Assembly (NCBI GenBank): GCA_964418125.1
Contig: CAYQKY010000013.1
Span: 28,360-92,359, forward strand
Reading direction: 5' to 3'
DNA length: 64,000 bases
From: JACJXW01 sp964418125
Lineage (GTDB): Bacteria; Bacteroidota; Bacteroidia; Chitinophagales; Saprospiraceae
In this document: positions 52,532-62,143 of the stretch, in pieces
Numbering within the stretch: the stretch's first letter is position 1
Layout of the letters: each line of letters starts with the position of its first letter
Position numbers and translations under genes: made by a program
The notes under the pieces: generated by a model
The model's database searches: none
The model's input: only the letters and a program-made list of their open reading frames with translations
Told to the model about the DNA's origin: nothing

Positions 52532-54226
52532 ATGAAAAATATAATAACCTATTTAGCCTTAATCTTCTCCTTCCTGCTGGCCGCCTCCTGTGAGGACTAC
52601 CTGGACGTACAGCCGGAAAATGTAATTTCGGAGGACAACCTGGAAATAGAAGAACTGGTAGTGAGCGCTTACAGCGCCCTGGACTACCGTTTCAATACCG
52701 GAGAATTCAGAGACAACTGGCCTTTTGACCACGCTCCTTCCAACTGGGCCTTTTCCGATATCCGGAGCGGCGACGCCTACAAAGGCGGCGGCGGCGTGGG
52801 GGACAACCCCGGCGGTGGCATGCATGCCCTGGAGATCCACCAGGTTTTCCCGTCCTCAGAAAATGTATACAACCTGTGGAGGGCCTTATACTTTGGCCTG
52901 TTCCGGGTGAACAATACCATCATTACCCTCAATGAGGCAACAGATTTTGCCAATAAAGATCTGCGAATTGCCGAAATGCGGGTGCTGCGGGCACACTTCT
53001 ACTTTGAATTGATGAAAAACTTCGGCTCCTTCGTCTACATAGACGAGAACACGCCGATCGGGGAAGTGGCGAGCCTGTCGAATTCGTTTGACGAAAACTT
53101 CTTGTGGGGTAAAATTGAAGAGGACCTCAATGCTGCTATTGAGGTATTGCCGGAGACACAGGCCGACTTAGGCAGAGTGAATAAACTGGTTGCTTACGCC
53201 TATCTGGCAAAGGCCAAATTATCCCAGGGGCAGTGGGCTGAGGTTATTGTGAATGCGGACCGGGTGCTGGCCGGCCCCTACAGGCTGGTAGCGGATATCG
53301 AAAAACTCTATTCAGTGCCCGGCTATGGCAACGATGAGAACGTCTTTGCCATCCAATACTCCATAAACGACGGCTCGGAATACGGGAACCTGAATTTTGG
53401 AGACCTGCTCAATTCGCCGGATTCACCATCCGACGACCTCAATCATCCCTATCTCAACGGGGACGATTTTCACAAACCTTCCCAGAATATCGTCAATGCC
53501 TTTAAGGTGGATGAAAACGGCCTGCCCTTACTGGATACCTACAATAATGCAGACCTGGCGCCCCGCGATATCAGCACCCCGGTCGACCCCCGGCTGGACC
53601 ATTCCATAGGCCGGCCCGGCATCACCTGGAAAACGTGGGCGGCCATGCCGCAGCAGGATAACTGGAGCCGGGATGTTGCCACCTACGGCCTGTATGTGCG
53701 AAAGAAGAACCAGATAGACCCGAACTCTGATCTCAGAGCTTCCGGTGGTTTCCCCTGGGCAAAGGGTGCCCTGGACCAGGCGTTGATCAAGGTCAGCGAT
53801 GTCATGCTCTGGAAAGCCGAAGCCTCCATCGAACTGGGGGATGTCGAAACCGGAATGGCGTTGATCAACCAGATCAGAGAACGCGCCATGAATACTCCCT
53901 ACGTCCGAGACTTTGTAGACAATACCAAGCCCGCCGCCAACTATCAGATCGGCCTCTATCCGACAAATGTAACGCAAGCCTACGCCCGAAAAGCCCTGCG
54001 CATGGAAAGGCGGCTGGAGCTGCACAACGAAGGGCATCATTTCTATGACCTCGTCCGGTGGGGCATCGCCCCCAATTGGATCAACGACTACATGGTGGCG
54101 GAAAGCGCCAAGCGGGCTTACTATGCTGGCGCCAGTTTTACGCCAAACAGGGACGAATACCTTCCGATCCCTCAAATTGAGATCGACGCCTCAGGGGGCG
54201 TGTTGATCCAGCGCGATAACTATTAA
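52532..54226 (+). CDS. SusD/RagB-type surface glycan-binding lipoprotein
   Basis: 564 residues. Lipobox ending at Cys20 (LLAASCEDYLDVQPEN), with the typical CEDYLD start of SusD proteins. The helical TPR scaffold is visible (ALYFGLFRVNNTIITLNEA, MRVLRAHFYFELMKNFG), followed by the C-terminal LRMERRLELHNEGHHFYDLVRWG and the ending YLPIPQIEIDASGG. It forms a lid on the preceding SusC and captures glycan. No glycan-specific residues can be assigned by eye; context suggests levan or inulin fragments. Confidence 0.95.
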   Translation: MKNIITYLALIFSFLLAASCEDYLDVQPENVISEDNLEIEELVVSAYSALDYRFNTGEFRDNWPFDHAPSNWAFSDIRSGDAYKGGGGVGDNPGGGMHALEIHQVFPSSENVYNLWRALYFGLFRVNNTIITLNEATDFANKDLRIAEMRVLRAHFYFELMKNFGSFVYIDENTPIGEVASLSNSFDENFLWGKIEEDLNAAIEVLPETQADLGRVNKLVAYAYLAKAKLSQGQWAEVIVNADRVLAGPYRLVADIEKLYSVPGYGNDENVFAIQYSINDGSEYGNLNFGDLLNSPDSPSDDLNHPYLNGDDFHKPSQNIVNAFKVDENGLPLLDTYNNADLAPRDISTPVDPRLDHSIGRPGITWKTWAAMPQQDNWSRDVATYGLYVRKKNQIDPNSDLRASGGFPWAKGALDQALIKVSDVMLWKAEASIELGDVETGMALINQIRERAMNTPYVRDFVDNTKPAANYQIGLYPTNVTQAYARKALRMERRLELHNEGHHFYDLVRWGIAPNWINDYMVAESAKRAYYAGASFTPNRDEYLPIPQIEIDASGGVLIQRDNY

Positions 54227-54256
54227 TCAACGAAAATCACAAAACACACTTAGATC

Positions 54257-56068
54257 ATGAAAAATATATTTAGCAATATCAAATGGGGCTTCTCCCTGTT
54301 CCTGGCCGGCGTCCTGCTGTTCCACACTGGGTGCCAGGATGAACTGCTGTTTGAAGACCACGTTCCGGATTATACCCATTCGATCATTCGGAATTTCACC
54401 GCCAACGGGCAGGCCGCCGACATTGACCATACCAACGGCGCCATTACCGCTACCCTGCCGGCAGGAAGCAACCTGTCAGCAGTGACGGTTACTATCTCCT
54501 TGCCGGAAGGCGCTGCGGTGAGCCCGGAATCGGGAAGTACGGTCGATTTCTCCAAGGGGCCGGTGATCTTCACCGTTTCCAATAACGGCGTCGAAAGAGA
54601 GTATACCGCCACGATCTCTGTATATGGAAACCCATTGATCATGTCCTTCTCCATTGGTGAAAATGTGGGGGCAATTGACCAGGAGAATGGAGCCATTAAC
54701 GTCACTGTCGGAAGTGAGGAGGATATTACCAACCTGGCCCCGCAATTTACGATCCCGGCCGGAACAACCGTCACGCCGGCTTCGGGCGTAGCCCAAAACT
54801 TTTCCAACCCGGTAAAGTATACGGTGGTGTCTAATGACGGGTTTACCGGTAAGTCCTACCTGGTGTATGTTACGCAGATCAAGGCGCCCGCCATTACCAG
54901 TTTTTCGGTAGACGGCATTGCAGGAACGATACTCGAGGCAGAACGAAGGATCATCCTTTTGCTTCCGCCCAGCTATGACCTTAGCAACATTACACCGGAA
55001 ATTGAAGTGCCTGCCGGCCAGTCTGTATCCCCGGAAAGCGGCGTGCCGCAGGATTTCTCCGGCGGCCCCGTAAACTACACGGTCACCAACACCGAAGGGC
55101 TGACTAAGGTGTACGAGGTATCGGTGAGCCTGGGAAGTTCCAATATCGCTTTTATTGGCGATGGCGATGATGTCAACTCTATTGTTGATGACGACGCCAG
55201 GGCGGCCGCGCTGTTCCTGCAAACCAAGTATCCGGATGAATTCAACTACATCAAATTCTCGGATATTTCGGCGGCGGCGCTGGAAGACATCAACGTAGTG
55301 ATGTTATATTACCTGACCCCCTTGCCCAATCAGGGGTACTCCGCCACGCCGGACAATGTACTTACCATGCTGCCGGCAGAACTTCAGCCCGGCACATCTC
55401 AGAGTGACGCTTTGACGGCATGGGTAAAAGCGGGCGGCCACATGTTCATCGCCGGCGACCCCACCCCCTTCATCCACGTTTTAGGAAGAATCCCCGGCGA
55501 TTATTCTGCCGGGCCGTTCCCCGGAAATTACCTGTATACCGAATTCGGCTGCGCCGGCCCGGAAGGCTGTGTCGATATGGGCGTGCCGCCGGACGATATC
55601 TGGGGGCTGTCCGTCAAGGTGGCCAACACCTCAGCAGACCGGAGGACGCACCAGATCTACTCCGGCCTGACGTTCAACGGCGATGGTGAACTCCCCTTGT
55701 ACAACGGCGCCACCCGCGAGGCCCGGCTGGTATGGTGGCAACACTTTGACAATACCATGGATGGATACACCTGCTGTGGCACGGAAGGCGTGCTGCTGAT
55801 GGAGCAGACGTTCAACGCCGTCAAACTGGGAACGCTCCGGTGGATCGGCGACGGCTTTGGAGTCGGCGCCATGGAGTACCTGCCTACCAACGGGAACGTG
55901 GACGGCAACTTCGACTTCAACATTCCCACCGACTTCCAGGGGCACATCATCTCCCTGGAGAATACCATCATTGGCTATGAATTCGGCTCCAACGAAACCA
56001 CCAATGATTATCATAGCAATATCGAAAAGCTGACGGCCAATATCATTGATTATTTGAGAACCCTCTAG
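54257..56068 (+). CDS. Surface fructan-binding lipoprotein, DUF5018-like repeats plus DUF4960-like domain
   Basis: 603 residues. Lipobox at Cys26 (LLFHTGCQDE). Three ~85-residue repeats follow (about 35-295), each with 'I(T/M)SFSV...G.I...NGAI...LPAG..L..VTP.ISVSPESG...DFS.GPVxYTVTN': immunoglobulin-like modules of the DUF5018 kind. The C-terminal ~310 residues start IAFIGDGDDVNSIVDDD and resemble the DUF4960 domain found in Bacteroides BT1761, a fructan-binding protein in the SusE/F position. It probably extends from the cell surface to bind fructan for the SusCD complex. Third gene of the operon. Confidence 0.8.
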   Translation: MKNIFSNIKWGFSLFLAGVLLFHTGCQDELLFEDHVPDYTHSIIRNFTANGQAADIDHTNGAITATLPAGSNLSAVTVTISLPEGAAVSPESGSTVDFSKGPVIFTVSNNGVEREYTATISVYGNPLIMSFSIGENVGAIDQENGAINVTVGSEEDITNLAPQFTIPAGTTVTPASGVAQNFSNPVKYTVVSNDGFTGKSYLVYVTQIKAPAITSFSVDGIAGTILEAERRIILLLPPSYDLSNITPEIEVPAGQSVSPESGVPQDFSGGPVNYTVTNTEGLTKVYEVSVSLGSSNIAFIGDGDDVNSIVDDDARAAALFLQTKYPDEFNYIKFSDISAAALEDINVVMLYYLTPLPNQGYSATPDNVLTMLPAELQPGTSQSDALTAWVKAGGHMFIAGDPTPFIHVLGRIPGDYSAGPFPGNYLYTEFGCAGPEGCVDMGVPPDDIWGLSVKVANTSADRRTHQIYSGLTFNGDGELPLYNGATREARLVWWQHFDNTMDGYTCCGTEGVLLMEQTFNAVKLGTLRWIGDGFGVGAMEYLPTNGNVDGNFDFNIPTDFQGHIISLENTIIGYEFGSNETTNDYHSNIEKLTANIIDYLRTL

Positions 56069-56079
56069 AAAAATTCCTT

Positions 56080-56183
56080 CTTTGACAAATCCTGTGGACA
56101 GTACTTCATGCGGAGGCAATGCGACTATAAGGAGCAGTGGTTTCGCATGAAGTGCTGTCTCTAAAACACAGGATTTGTCAAAG
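56080..56183. repeat. 104-bp near-perfect palindrome inside the fructan operon
   Basis: Arms of 17 bp match perfectly (56080-56096 CTTTGACAAATCCTGTG with 56167-56183). They continue into a second pair with one mismatch (56097-56112 with 56144-56159, GACAGTACTTCATGCG). The central ~30 bp is unpaired. The transcript would form a very stable long hairpin between the two glycan-binding genes, 16 bp before the start of the second. There is no T run, so it is not a classical terminator; it may stabilise the upstream mRNA or be a small mobile element. Confidence 0.85.
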
Positions 56184-56198
56184 AACAAAATAAACGTC

Positions 56199-57299
56199 AT
56201 GAAGTACTCAAAAATAATAGTCATGCTTGCTGTTCTGCTGACAGGGTTGTCTTCCTGCAACGAAAGGCAGAACTATACGGATGGCCCGGCCGTGATTGAT
56301 GTACTCGAATCGGTTTCCATCAATGGCGTAGCCGCTGCTGTGGATCACCTGTCCGGAACCATCCGAGTAAGTTTACCCGGAAATACCGACCTGGCCAATG
56401 TGTCCTTTGAGGCGACTGCTCCCAATGGCGTAACGGTGAGCCCTCCCAGCGGCGCCACCCTCGACCTGTCCGCACCGGTAGAGGTGGTGGCCGATAATGG
56501 CGTTACCCGGCGCACCTATTCAATCACCGCTCAGTTGCTGCCCTCAAAGATCGCGTTTCTGGGAGATGGGGCCACCATCGCCGAGATCGGAGACGATGAT
56601 GTTATGGAAGCGGCCAGGTGGGCCGAAGAGACGTACGGCGAAGACTTCACCTATATTTCCTATGAGGAACTCTCCGACGAGGCTTTAAATGGGGTGAATG
56701 TCATTTTCTACGTGCACGACCAGGTGGGTTCTTCGGCACAACCCCAGGCTGTCCTGGAGAAGCTGAACATACTTTCCAAATTCTACGTCAATGGGGGAAA
56801 GATCGTCGCGGGCCAGCACGGCACCGGAATTGTCGAAGAACTGGGAAGAGATAATTCCGGTCTCCGGACCATCATCGGAACGGGTGAAGGTGGCCATAAT
56901 CCGGACACCTGGGGCGTTGGTTTTACCAATTCCGCAATCGCCAATATCCTGACGGACGGCGCAGTGCGCAACCCGGACGGATCGATCAGTGTGATCGACG
57001 GCGGTTATAAAGAAGACCACAACGCCATGTGGACGTTGGATCCGCTCGATGCCCCGAAATACGCCACTTTCCAGTCGATGTTCGACGCCGAGGTCCTTGC
57101 TACCTGGGACTGGAATGTGGCTTCCCAGGGCACCGGCGGCATCATCATCTGGCATCCCAGCGGCCGGTTCAGGGGGACTATCATCACCCTTGGCATCGGC
57201 GGCATGGAATGGAAGATGAACGACGGCCGCACGAACGCTTACGGCCAGAACATTCGCATCATTTATAAGAATGCGATCGATTACCTGAAGTCGTTGTAG
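56199..57299 (+). CDS. Second surface glycan-binding lipoprotein, DUF4960-like
   Basis: 366 residues from ATG 56199 (the frame is open a little further back, into the palindrome). Lipobox ends at Cys20 (LLTGLSSCNE). It has a single DUF5018-like repeat (about 35-120, VSINGVAAAVDHLSGTIRVS ... VTVSPPSGATLDLSAPVEVV), then the same DUF4960-type domain as the gene before it (KIAFLGDGATIAEIGDDDVM, TFTYISYEEL-like FTYISYEELSDEAL, FYVNGGKIVAGQHGTG). So it is a shorter paralog of the 603-residue protein, lacking two of the three spacer repeats, and would sit closer to the membrane. Confidence 0.8.
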   Translation: MKYSKIIVMLAVLLTGLSSCNERQNYTDGPAVIDVLESVSINGVAAAVDHLSGTIRVSLPGNTDLANVSFEATAPNGVTVSPPSGATLDLSAPVEVVADNGVTRRTYSITAQLLPSKIAFLGDGATIAEIGDDDVMEAARWAEETYGEDFTYISYEELSDEALNGVNVIFYVHDQVGSSAQPQAVLEKLNILSKFYVNGGKIVAGQHGTGIVEELGRDNSGLRTIIGTGEGGHNPDTWGVGFTNSAIANILTDGAVRNPDGSISVIDGGYKEDHNAMWTLDPLDAPKYATFQSMFDAEVLATWDWNVASQGTGGIIIWHPSGRFRGTIITLGIGGMEWKMNDGRTNAYGQNIRIIYKNAIDYLKSL

Positions 57300-57314
57300 A
57301 ATTGATATTTCAAT

Positions 57315-57340
57315 GGAGGTTGCCTGCCCCGGCAACCTCC
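57315..57340 (+). terminator. Hairpin between binding-protein and GH32 genes
   Basis: A perfect 10-bp GC-rich stem (57315-57324 with 57331-57340, GGAGGTTGCC/GGCAACCTCC) and 6-nt loop lie in the 55-bp gap before the GH32-like gene. Only a short T run follows (CCTTTATT), so it may attenuate rather than stop transcription, lowering enzyme relative to transporter expression. Confidence 0.5.
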
Positions 57341-57354
57341 CCCAAACCTTTATT

Positions 57355-59526
57355 ATGCTTCGTATTTGCCTGTTCCTCATTTTTCTCGGCAACCTGCTCT
57401 CCTGTGCGCAGGAGAAAAAGCCGGCCTACTACTGGAGTTTTGCCACAGAGGCCGATAAAGTACTCACAGAGCAAAACACCAGAGAAGGATCTCCCATCCA
57501 GAGCAATGCGGATGTTCCCGAATTCGTGGACGGGATCGACGGGACGGGCCTGCGGTTTGACGGCAATACCACTTTCATTTCCCATAAATTGCCTGAGCCT
57601 TTGGAAGCGCCCTTCACGGTTTCGGCCTGGGCCGCCCTGGAAACTTACCCCACTGATGTGGCGGGGTTTTTCTCGCTCTTTTCGGAAAACCGGGATACGG
57701 CAAACTGGCTTTCGGCCTGCATCAACCGCTTTGGTAGGTTAACCACCGGCGCCAGCCTGAACGGAGAGGAGCATTATCTCGAGTCGGAGGCGATTATCCC
57801 TAAATTCCAATGGGAAAACATCAGCCTGATCGCAGAAAAGGATAGCGTCCGGCTGCTGTTGAATGGAGAAGTAGTGCTATCTCACGCCCTGCCGGCTAAT
57901 ATTACTTTTGACAACATCCTGATCGGCCGGGACAGGAAAGAACGCTTTGTGCAAATCTTTCCGACAATGCACATCAACGGCATCCTGGATGAATTGAGCA
58001 TCTGGCGGGAACCGCTTTCTCCGGATTATGTAAAAAGGAATATCGTTGGCGACAAGAACGGAACAACAGCAAAGTTAGCGATCCCGGAATCCCGCTTTGC
58101 CGATGATTTTAACCGGCCGAAATACCATCTCCTGCCGGCGGCCAACTGGACCAATGAGACGCACGGGCTGATCTATCACAAAGGTAAATACCATATTTTC
58201 AATCAGAAAAACGGGACCAATGTTTTTCTGGGGCAGATCAACTGGGGGCATTACAGCAGCCCTGATCTCGTACAATGGACGGAACACCGGCCGGCCTTGA
58301 GCCCGGAAGAAGGTTATGACCAGAATGGAATATGGTCGGGCCACGTAATCATCGACGACAACGGCACGCCCGTGATCATGTATACCGGCGGAGACGGCAG
58401 GGAATTCGGAATGTGCCTGGCCTATCCGGAAGACGACGGCCTGATCGCCTGGGAAAAATATGCCGGCAACCCGGTAGTGAAAGGGCCGCCTTCCCAGTAT
58501 GAAAGAACTGATTTCAGAGACCCTTATCTCTGGAAGGAAGCAGACACCTGGTACATGATCGTCGGTTTCGGCATCGACGAGAAAGATCACCGCAAAGGAA
58601 CAGTATTATTGTACAAATCCCGGGACCTGAAGAACTGGACGGCACTGGAGCCCTTATTCACGGGAGATCCCGAAGTGGACGGCTCGGGAGTCTTCTGGGA
58701 AATGCCGGTATTCTGGAAAATGGATGATAAGTACATCCTTCTGGTCAATCCGATCCCTTACCGGGGTACGCCGGCAGTAGCTATCTATTGGGTGGGTGAT
58801 TTTGTGAATGAAAAGTTTGTCCCTGATCACAAGCTGCCCAAACGGCTGGAAGCGGTCAACCGGATGCTTTCTCCTTCGGTGGCCCTCGATGCGGAGGGCC
58901 GAACTACCGCCATTGCCATTATTCCGGACCTGATCCCCGCAGAACTGCAATTGCGGCAGGGGTGGACACACTTGTACAGCATCCCAAGGGCCTGGACGTT
59001 GGTTGATGGAACCATCCATCAGGCGCCGCACCCGGCGCTGGAAAAATTGCGCGATTCTTTGGTGGCCTTTGAAAACGAAAAAGTAGGCACTGGTTCAAAT
59101 TTAGTGGTTGGAGCAGGCCATCAAATGGAGGTCCTGGCCACCATTGATCCGAATACTTCCCGCAGCTTTGGCTTCCTGGTGGGAAAGAATAGTGAAAATG
59201 GAGAGGAAACGAAGATCCTGTTTGACTTACAGGAGGAAACCCTGATCATTGACCAGACAAAATCCAGTAAAGAGGAATTGTTGGAACCCCGGGTTGAAAA
59301 GGGCATAATCCCTCTTGCGGAGGGCGAGCCCTTCAAATTTCAGCTGTTTATTGACGGGTCAGTGATCGAAGGGTTCATCAACGATCGGTGGGCGTTTACA
59401 ACCCGGATCTTTCCTAAGTTCAGGGACAGTAATGAGATCGAAGTTTTTACTGAAAAAGGCGCCTTGATGGTTGACGACATGAAAGTGTGGACATTGAGGC
59501 CGAGTAATAGTATTGTAGATTTTTAA
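57355..59526 (+). CDS. LamG-like/GH32-family lipoprotein with altered nucleophile
   Basis: 723 residues from ATG 57355. Lipobox at Cys17 (LGNLLSC). A LamG/concanavalin-like domain (about 20-225) precedes a GH32 five-bladed propeller (about 255-530) and the GH32 C-terminal sandwich. Two of the three GH32 catalytic carboxylates are clear: Asp389 in FRDP (transition-state stabiliser) and Glu449 in FWEMP (acid/base). The nucleophile motif WMNDPNG reads WTNETHG, with Glu268 in place of Asp. It might be a slower or differently specific fructanase, or a fructan-binding relative. Fifth gene of the operon after the sensor. Confidence 0.8.
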   Translation: MLRICLFLIFLGNLLSCAQEKKPAYYWSFATEADKVLTEQNTREGSPIQSNADVPEFVDGIDGTGLRFDGNTTFISHKLPEPLEAPFTVSAWAALETYPTDVAGFFSLFSENRDTANWLSACINRFGRLTTGASLNGEEHYLESEAIIPKFQWENISLIAEKDSVRLLLNGEVVLSHALPANITFDNILIGRDRKERFVQIFPTMHINGILDELSIWREPLSPDYVKRNIVGDKNGTTAKLAIPESRFADDFNRPKYHLLPAANWTNETHGLIYHKGKYHIFNQKNGTNVFLGQINWGHYSSPDLVQWTEHRPALSPEEGYDQNGIWSGHVIIDDNGTPVIMYTGGDGREFGMCLAYPEDDGLIAWEKYAGNPVVKGPPSQYERTDFRDPYLWKEADTWYMIVGFGIDEKDHRKGTVLLYKSRDLKNWTALEPLFTGDPEVDGSGVFWEMPVFWKMDDKYILLVNPIPYRGTPAVAIYWVGDFVNEKFVPDHKLPKRLEAVNRMLSPSVALDAEGRTTAIAIIPDLIPAELQLRQGWTHLYSIPRAWTLVDGTIHQAPHPALEKLRDSLVAFENEKVGTGSNLVVGAGHQMEVLATIDPNTSRSFGFLVGKNSENGEETKILFDLQEETLIIDQTKSSKEELLEPRVEKGIIPLAEGEPFKFQLFIDGSVIEGFINDRWAFTTRIFPKFRDSNEIEVFTEKGALMVDDMKVWTLRPSNSIVDF

Positions 59527-59677
59527 AAATTCTGTTATAAACTCGCGCGCCAATGGAAAATTGGCGCCCGAGATGGTAACGTCGGGGCGCAATTTATTCC
59601 ATTTCATTCCATCAGTCGCTACGCTCGTGTTCTATTGCGCTCGGACTTAAGCCTCAAGATCGTTAAAAATTAAGGCC
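59527..59677. other. Short intergenic gap with hairpin
   Basis: An 8-bp perfect stem (59547-59554 with 59560-59567, GCGCCAAT/ATTGGCGC) with a 5-nt loop lies 20 bp after the preceding stop. The rest has no recognisable element. Confidence 0.5.
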
Positions 59678-62143
59678 ATGATCAAACATCTTATCCTAAC
59701 CGCCTCCCTTTTCCTTCCCGTTACCCTGGCCGGGCAGACGCCCATCTTTCACCTCAGCTTCGACGAAGAAAATGGGGCGACAACGGCTACCGAGCAAGTC
59801 TCCGGCTCCGTGCTTTCCATCCGGAATACCTTCAACCGGCCGGAGCGCATTCCCGCCAATTTTGGCAATGCCTTGCGCCTGGACGGCTATTCAACCTATA
59901 TTGCTGATTTAAATTATTTCATCCAGGATTACACCGACAAACTTACCATCGAGGCCTGGTATGCTACCGAGGCATTCACCAAGGAACCGGCCGCCATTAT
60001 CCAAAGCCAGTCAAACGATGGAGGTTTCAAATTACAAACCAACTCCTTCGGGCAACTCATCCTATCCTATTATTTCAACGGGCAGGAAAGATCCCTCAAA
60101 CCCAACCGAAGGCTGACTCCATATCAATGGCATCATATCGTGGCCACCGTCGATGCGGCGGCAGGAGAAGCCAACATTTATGTAGACGGTGAAAACTGGC
60201 TGAGCCACAACTTCGCCGAAAATTCCAGCCTCAACAGCACCCAAAGCACCTTGTGGGTCGGTAAAAGTTCGCTCAATCAGGTCTTTGCCGGGTTTTCACT
60301 GAACACCCTGAATGGCGCTATTGACGATATAAAAGTCTATAATGATGTTTTGGCAGAAGAACAGATCCTCGCCCATTACCAATTGGCAACGGCCAGTGAG
60401 GTGGATTTATTCATCGATCCTAATATCCGTCATGCGGATGACTACCTCCGGCCTCAGTATCACCCCATGCCGAATACTTCCTGGACCAATGAGCCTTATG
60501 GCCTTACCTATTACGAGGGCAAGTATCATTTATTCTTTCAGAAAAACCCCAATGGCCCCTATCTCTATTTCATGCACTGGGGGCATCTGTCCAGCCCGGA
60601 CCTGGTTAGCTGGACAGAGGAGCGCATCCCCCTGGCGCCTTCTTTTGGGTTTGACGACTTCGGCGTCTGGTCCGGAACGACTGCGTTTGACAGCAACGGA
60701 GATCCCGTCATTTTCTACACCGGCGTCGATGGCCAGAAAGCAGGCATCGGCAGCGCCTACCCGCTCGATGACGGCCTTATAGAATGGGAAGAAAACAATG
60801 CCAACCCGCTCATACCCAACCCTCCACCCAATTATTTCAGCCTGGATTTCAGGGACCCCTATGTCTTTGAAAAGGACGGCCTTTACTATATGGTCGTCGG
60901 GTCGGGCTTATCCAATAACGGCGGCGGCATCCTGTTTACGTATACTTCCACGGACCTTGAATCGTGGACGCTGGTAACGCCCCTGTTTCAAAGCAGCGAT
61001 TTCGTCAACCACGGCACCTTTTGGGAAATGCCCGCCATGGTCCCCTTCAATGAAACAGACTACGCCCTGGTAGTGACGCCACAATTTCCCGGCGCCCCCG
61101 CCGATGTGATATACTGGACGGGAACTTTTGACGGAACCACCTTCAACCCCCATGATAGTGAACCTAAAAGGCTGGAACATCTCTCCAAAAATTTACTGGC
61201 CCCGGCCTTCGGGCGCGATGAAGAGGGCCGATGGACGTACATCGGCATCATACCCGAGGACCGCGACGTCGGCCTGCAGATAGAGGCAGGATGGCGCCAT
61301 ACTTTTAGTATTCCTCGTTTGGCCCGGTTACTGGACGACGGGGTGACTTTGTCGGCCATTCCACATCCCAACTTGTGCCGCCTGCGGATGGATTCCACTA
61401 CGGTAACGAATAGGGCCATAGCGGCAAACACCAGTAATAACTTGCCGGAATTCAGCGGCACGCAGTGCGAGCTGGCATTTGATCTGAACTTTGCAAGTGC
61501 TGAAATCATTAACCTGCAGGTCTACAAGCATCCGAATAGTTCGGAAAAGACAAGCGTGGTTCTCGACAAAGGGAACAATCGAATCGGGCTGGACCGCACC
61601 CAATCTTCTCCTTACCCTACGGTAGAAGACCTGAGATACCAGCATTATATTTTCAATCCGGCAGGGGACGTCGAAGCCAGGATCTTTCTGGACCACTCTA
61701 CGCTTGAGGTATTTGTAGATAATCTCGTGGTATTCTCTTCCCGGGTGTATCCCTCGGAGGCAAGTGATCTGATCGATATAACGGTTGAAGGTGGAGAAGC
61801 CGTACTCGGGGAGTTTAAGGGCTATCAATTAGACAGCAAGGAAAATACATTCAGCGATATTTCCTGCCCTCCGGGCAATCTTCCCGGCGGGCTGTACACC
61901 AGCACCATTGAACTGCCCGAACAACAACAAATCAGGGTTTTTCCGAACCCGGCAACCAACTTCCTGTATCTTAAATCAGAGGTGGCAAACAAAGTCAGGA
62001 TCTTTGATACCCGGGGGCGGCTTCTCGCTTTTTATCCGGAGGCTACTGAAGAGATCTGCCTTCAAAACTTCGAAGCGGGCGTGTACATACTTCATTTGGA
62101 AAACAAGTATGGTGTCTTCACTTCTAAAATAATTAAGGAATGA
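59678..62143 (+). CDS. Secreted LamG-like/GH32 protein with T9SS type A sorting tail and altered nucleophile
   Basis: 821 residues. Signal peptide ends near AGQTP. A LamG-like domain (about 25-235; RLDGYSTYIADLNY) precedes a GH32 propeller (about 262-540) and sandwich. The nucleophile motif is WTNEPYG (Glu272 where Asp is usual); Asp393 in FRDP and Glu450 in FWEMP are intact. The C-terminus (about 745-821; IRVFPNPATNFLYL, RIFDTRGRLL, GVYILHLENKYG) is a type A sorting domain of the type IX secretion system, so this protein is exported whole and attached or released. It shares its layout with the gene before it, except that one is a lipoprotein and this one a type IX cargo. Its stop overlaps the next start by 4 bp. 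Confidence 0.85.
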   Translation: MIKHLILTASLFLPVTLAGQTPIFHLSFDEENGATTATEQVSGSVLSIRNTFNRPERIPANFGNALRLDGYSTYIADLNYFIQDYTDKLTIEAWYATEAFTKEPAAIIQSQSNDGGFKLQTNSFGQLILSYYFNGQERSLKPNRRLTPYQWHHIVATVDAAAGEANIYVDGENWLSHNFAENSSLNSTQSTLWVGKSSLNQVFAGFSLNTLNGAIDDIKVYNDVLAEEQILAHYQLATASEVDLFIDPNIRHADDYLRPQYHPMPNTSWTNEPYGLTYYEGKYHLFFQKNPNGPYLYFMHWGHLSSPDLVSWTEERIPLAPSFGFDDFGVWSGTTAFDSNGDPVIFYTGVDGQKAGIGSAYPLDDGLIEWEENNANPLIPNPPPNYFSLDFRDPYVFEKDGLYYMVVGSGLSNNGGGILFTYTSTDLESWTLVTPLFQSSDFVNHGTFWEMPAMVPFNETDYALVVTPQFPGAPADVIYWTGTFDGTTFNPHDSEPKRLEHLSKNLLAPAFGRDEEGRWTYIGIIPEDRDVGLQIEAGWRHTFSIPRLARLLDDGVTLSAIPHPNLCRLRMDSTTVTNRAIAANTSNNLPEFSGTQCELAFDLNFASAEIINLQVYKHPNSSEKTSVVLDKGNNRIGLDRTQSSPYPTVEDLRYQHYIFNPAGDVEARIFLDHSTLEVFVDNLVVFSSRVYPSEASDLIDITVEGGEAVLGEFKGYQLDSKENTFSDISCPPGNLPGGLYTSTIELPEQQQIRVFPNPATNFLYLKSEVANKVRIFDTRGRLLAFYPEATEEICLQNFEAGVYILHLENKYGVFTSKIIKE

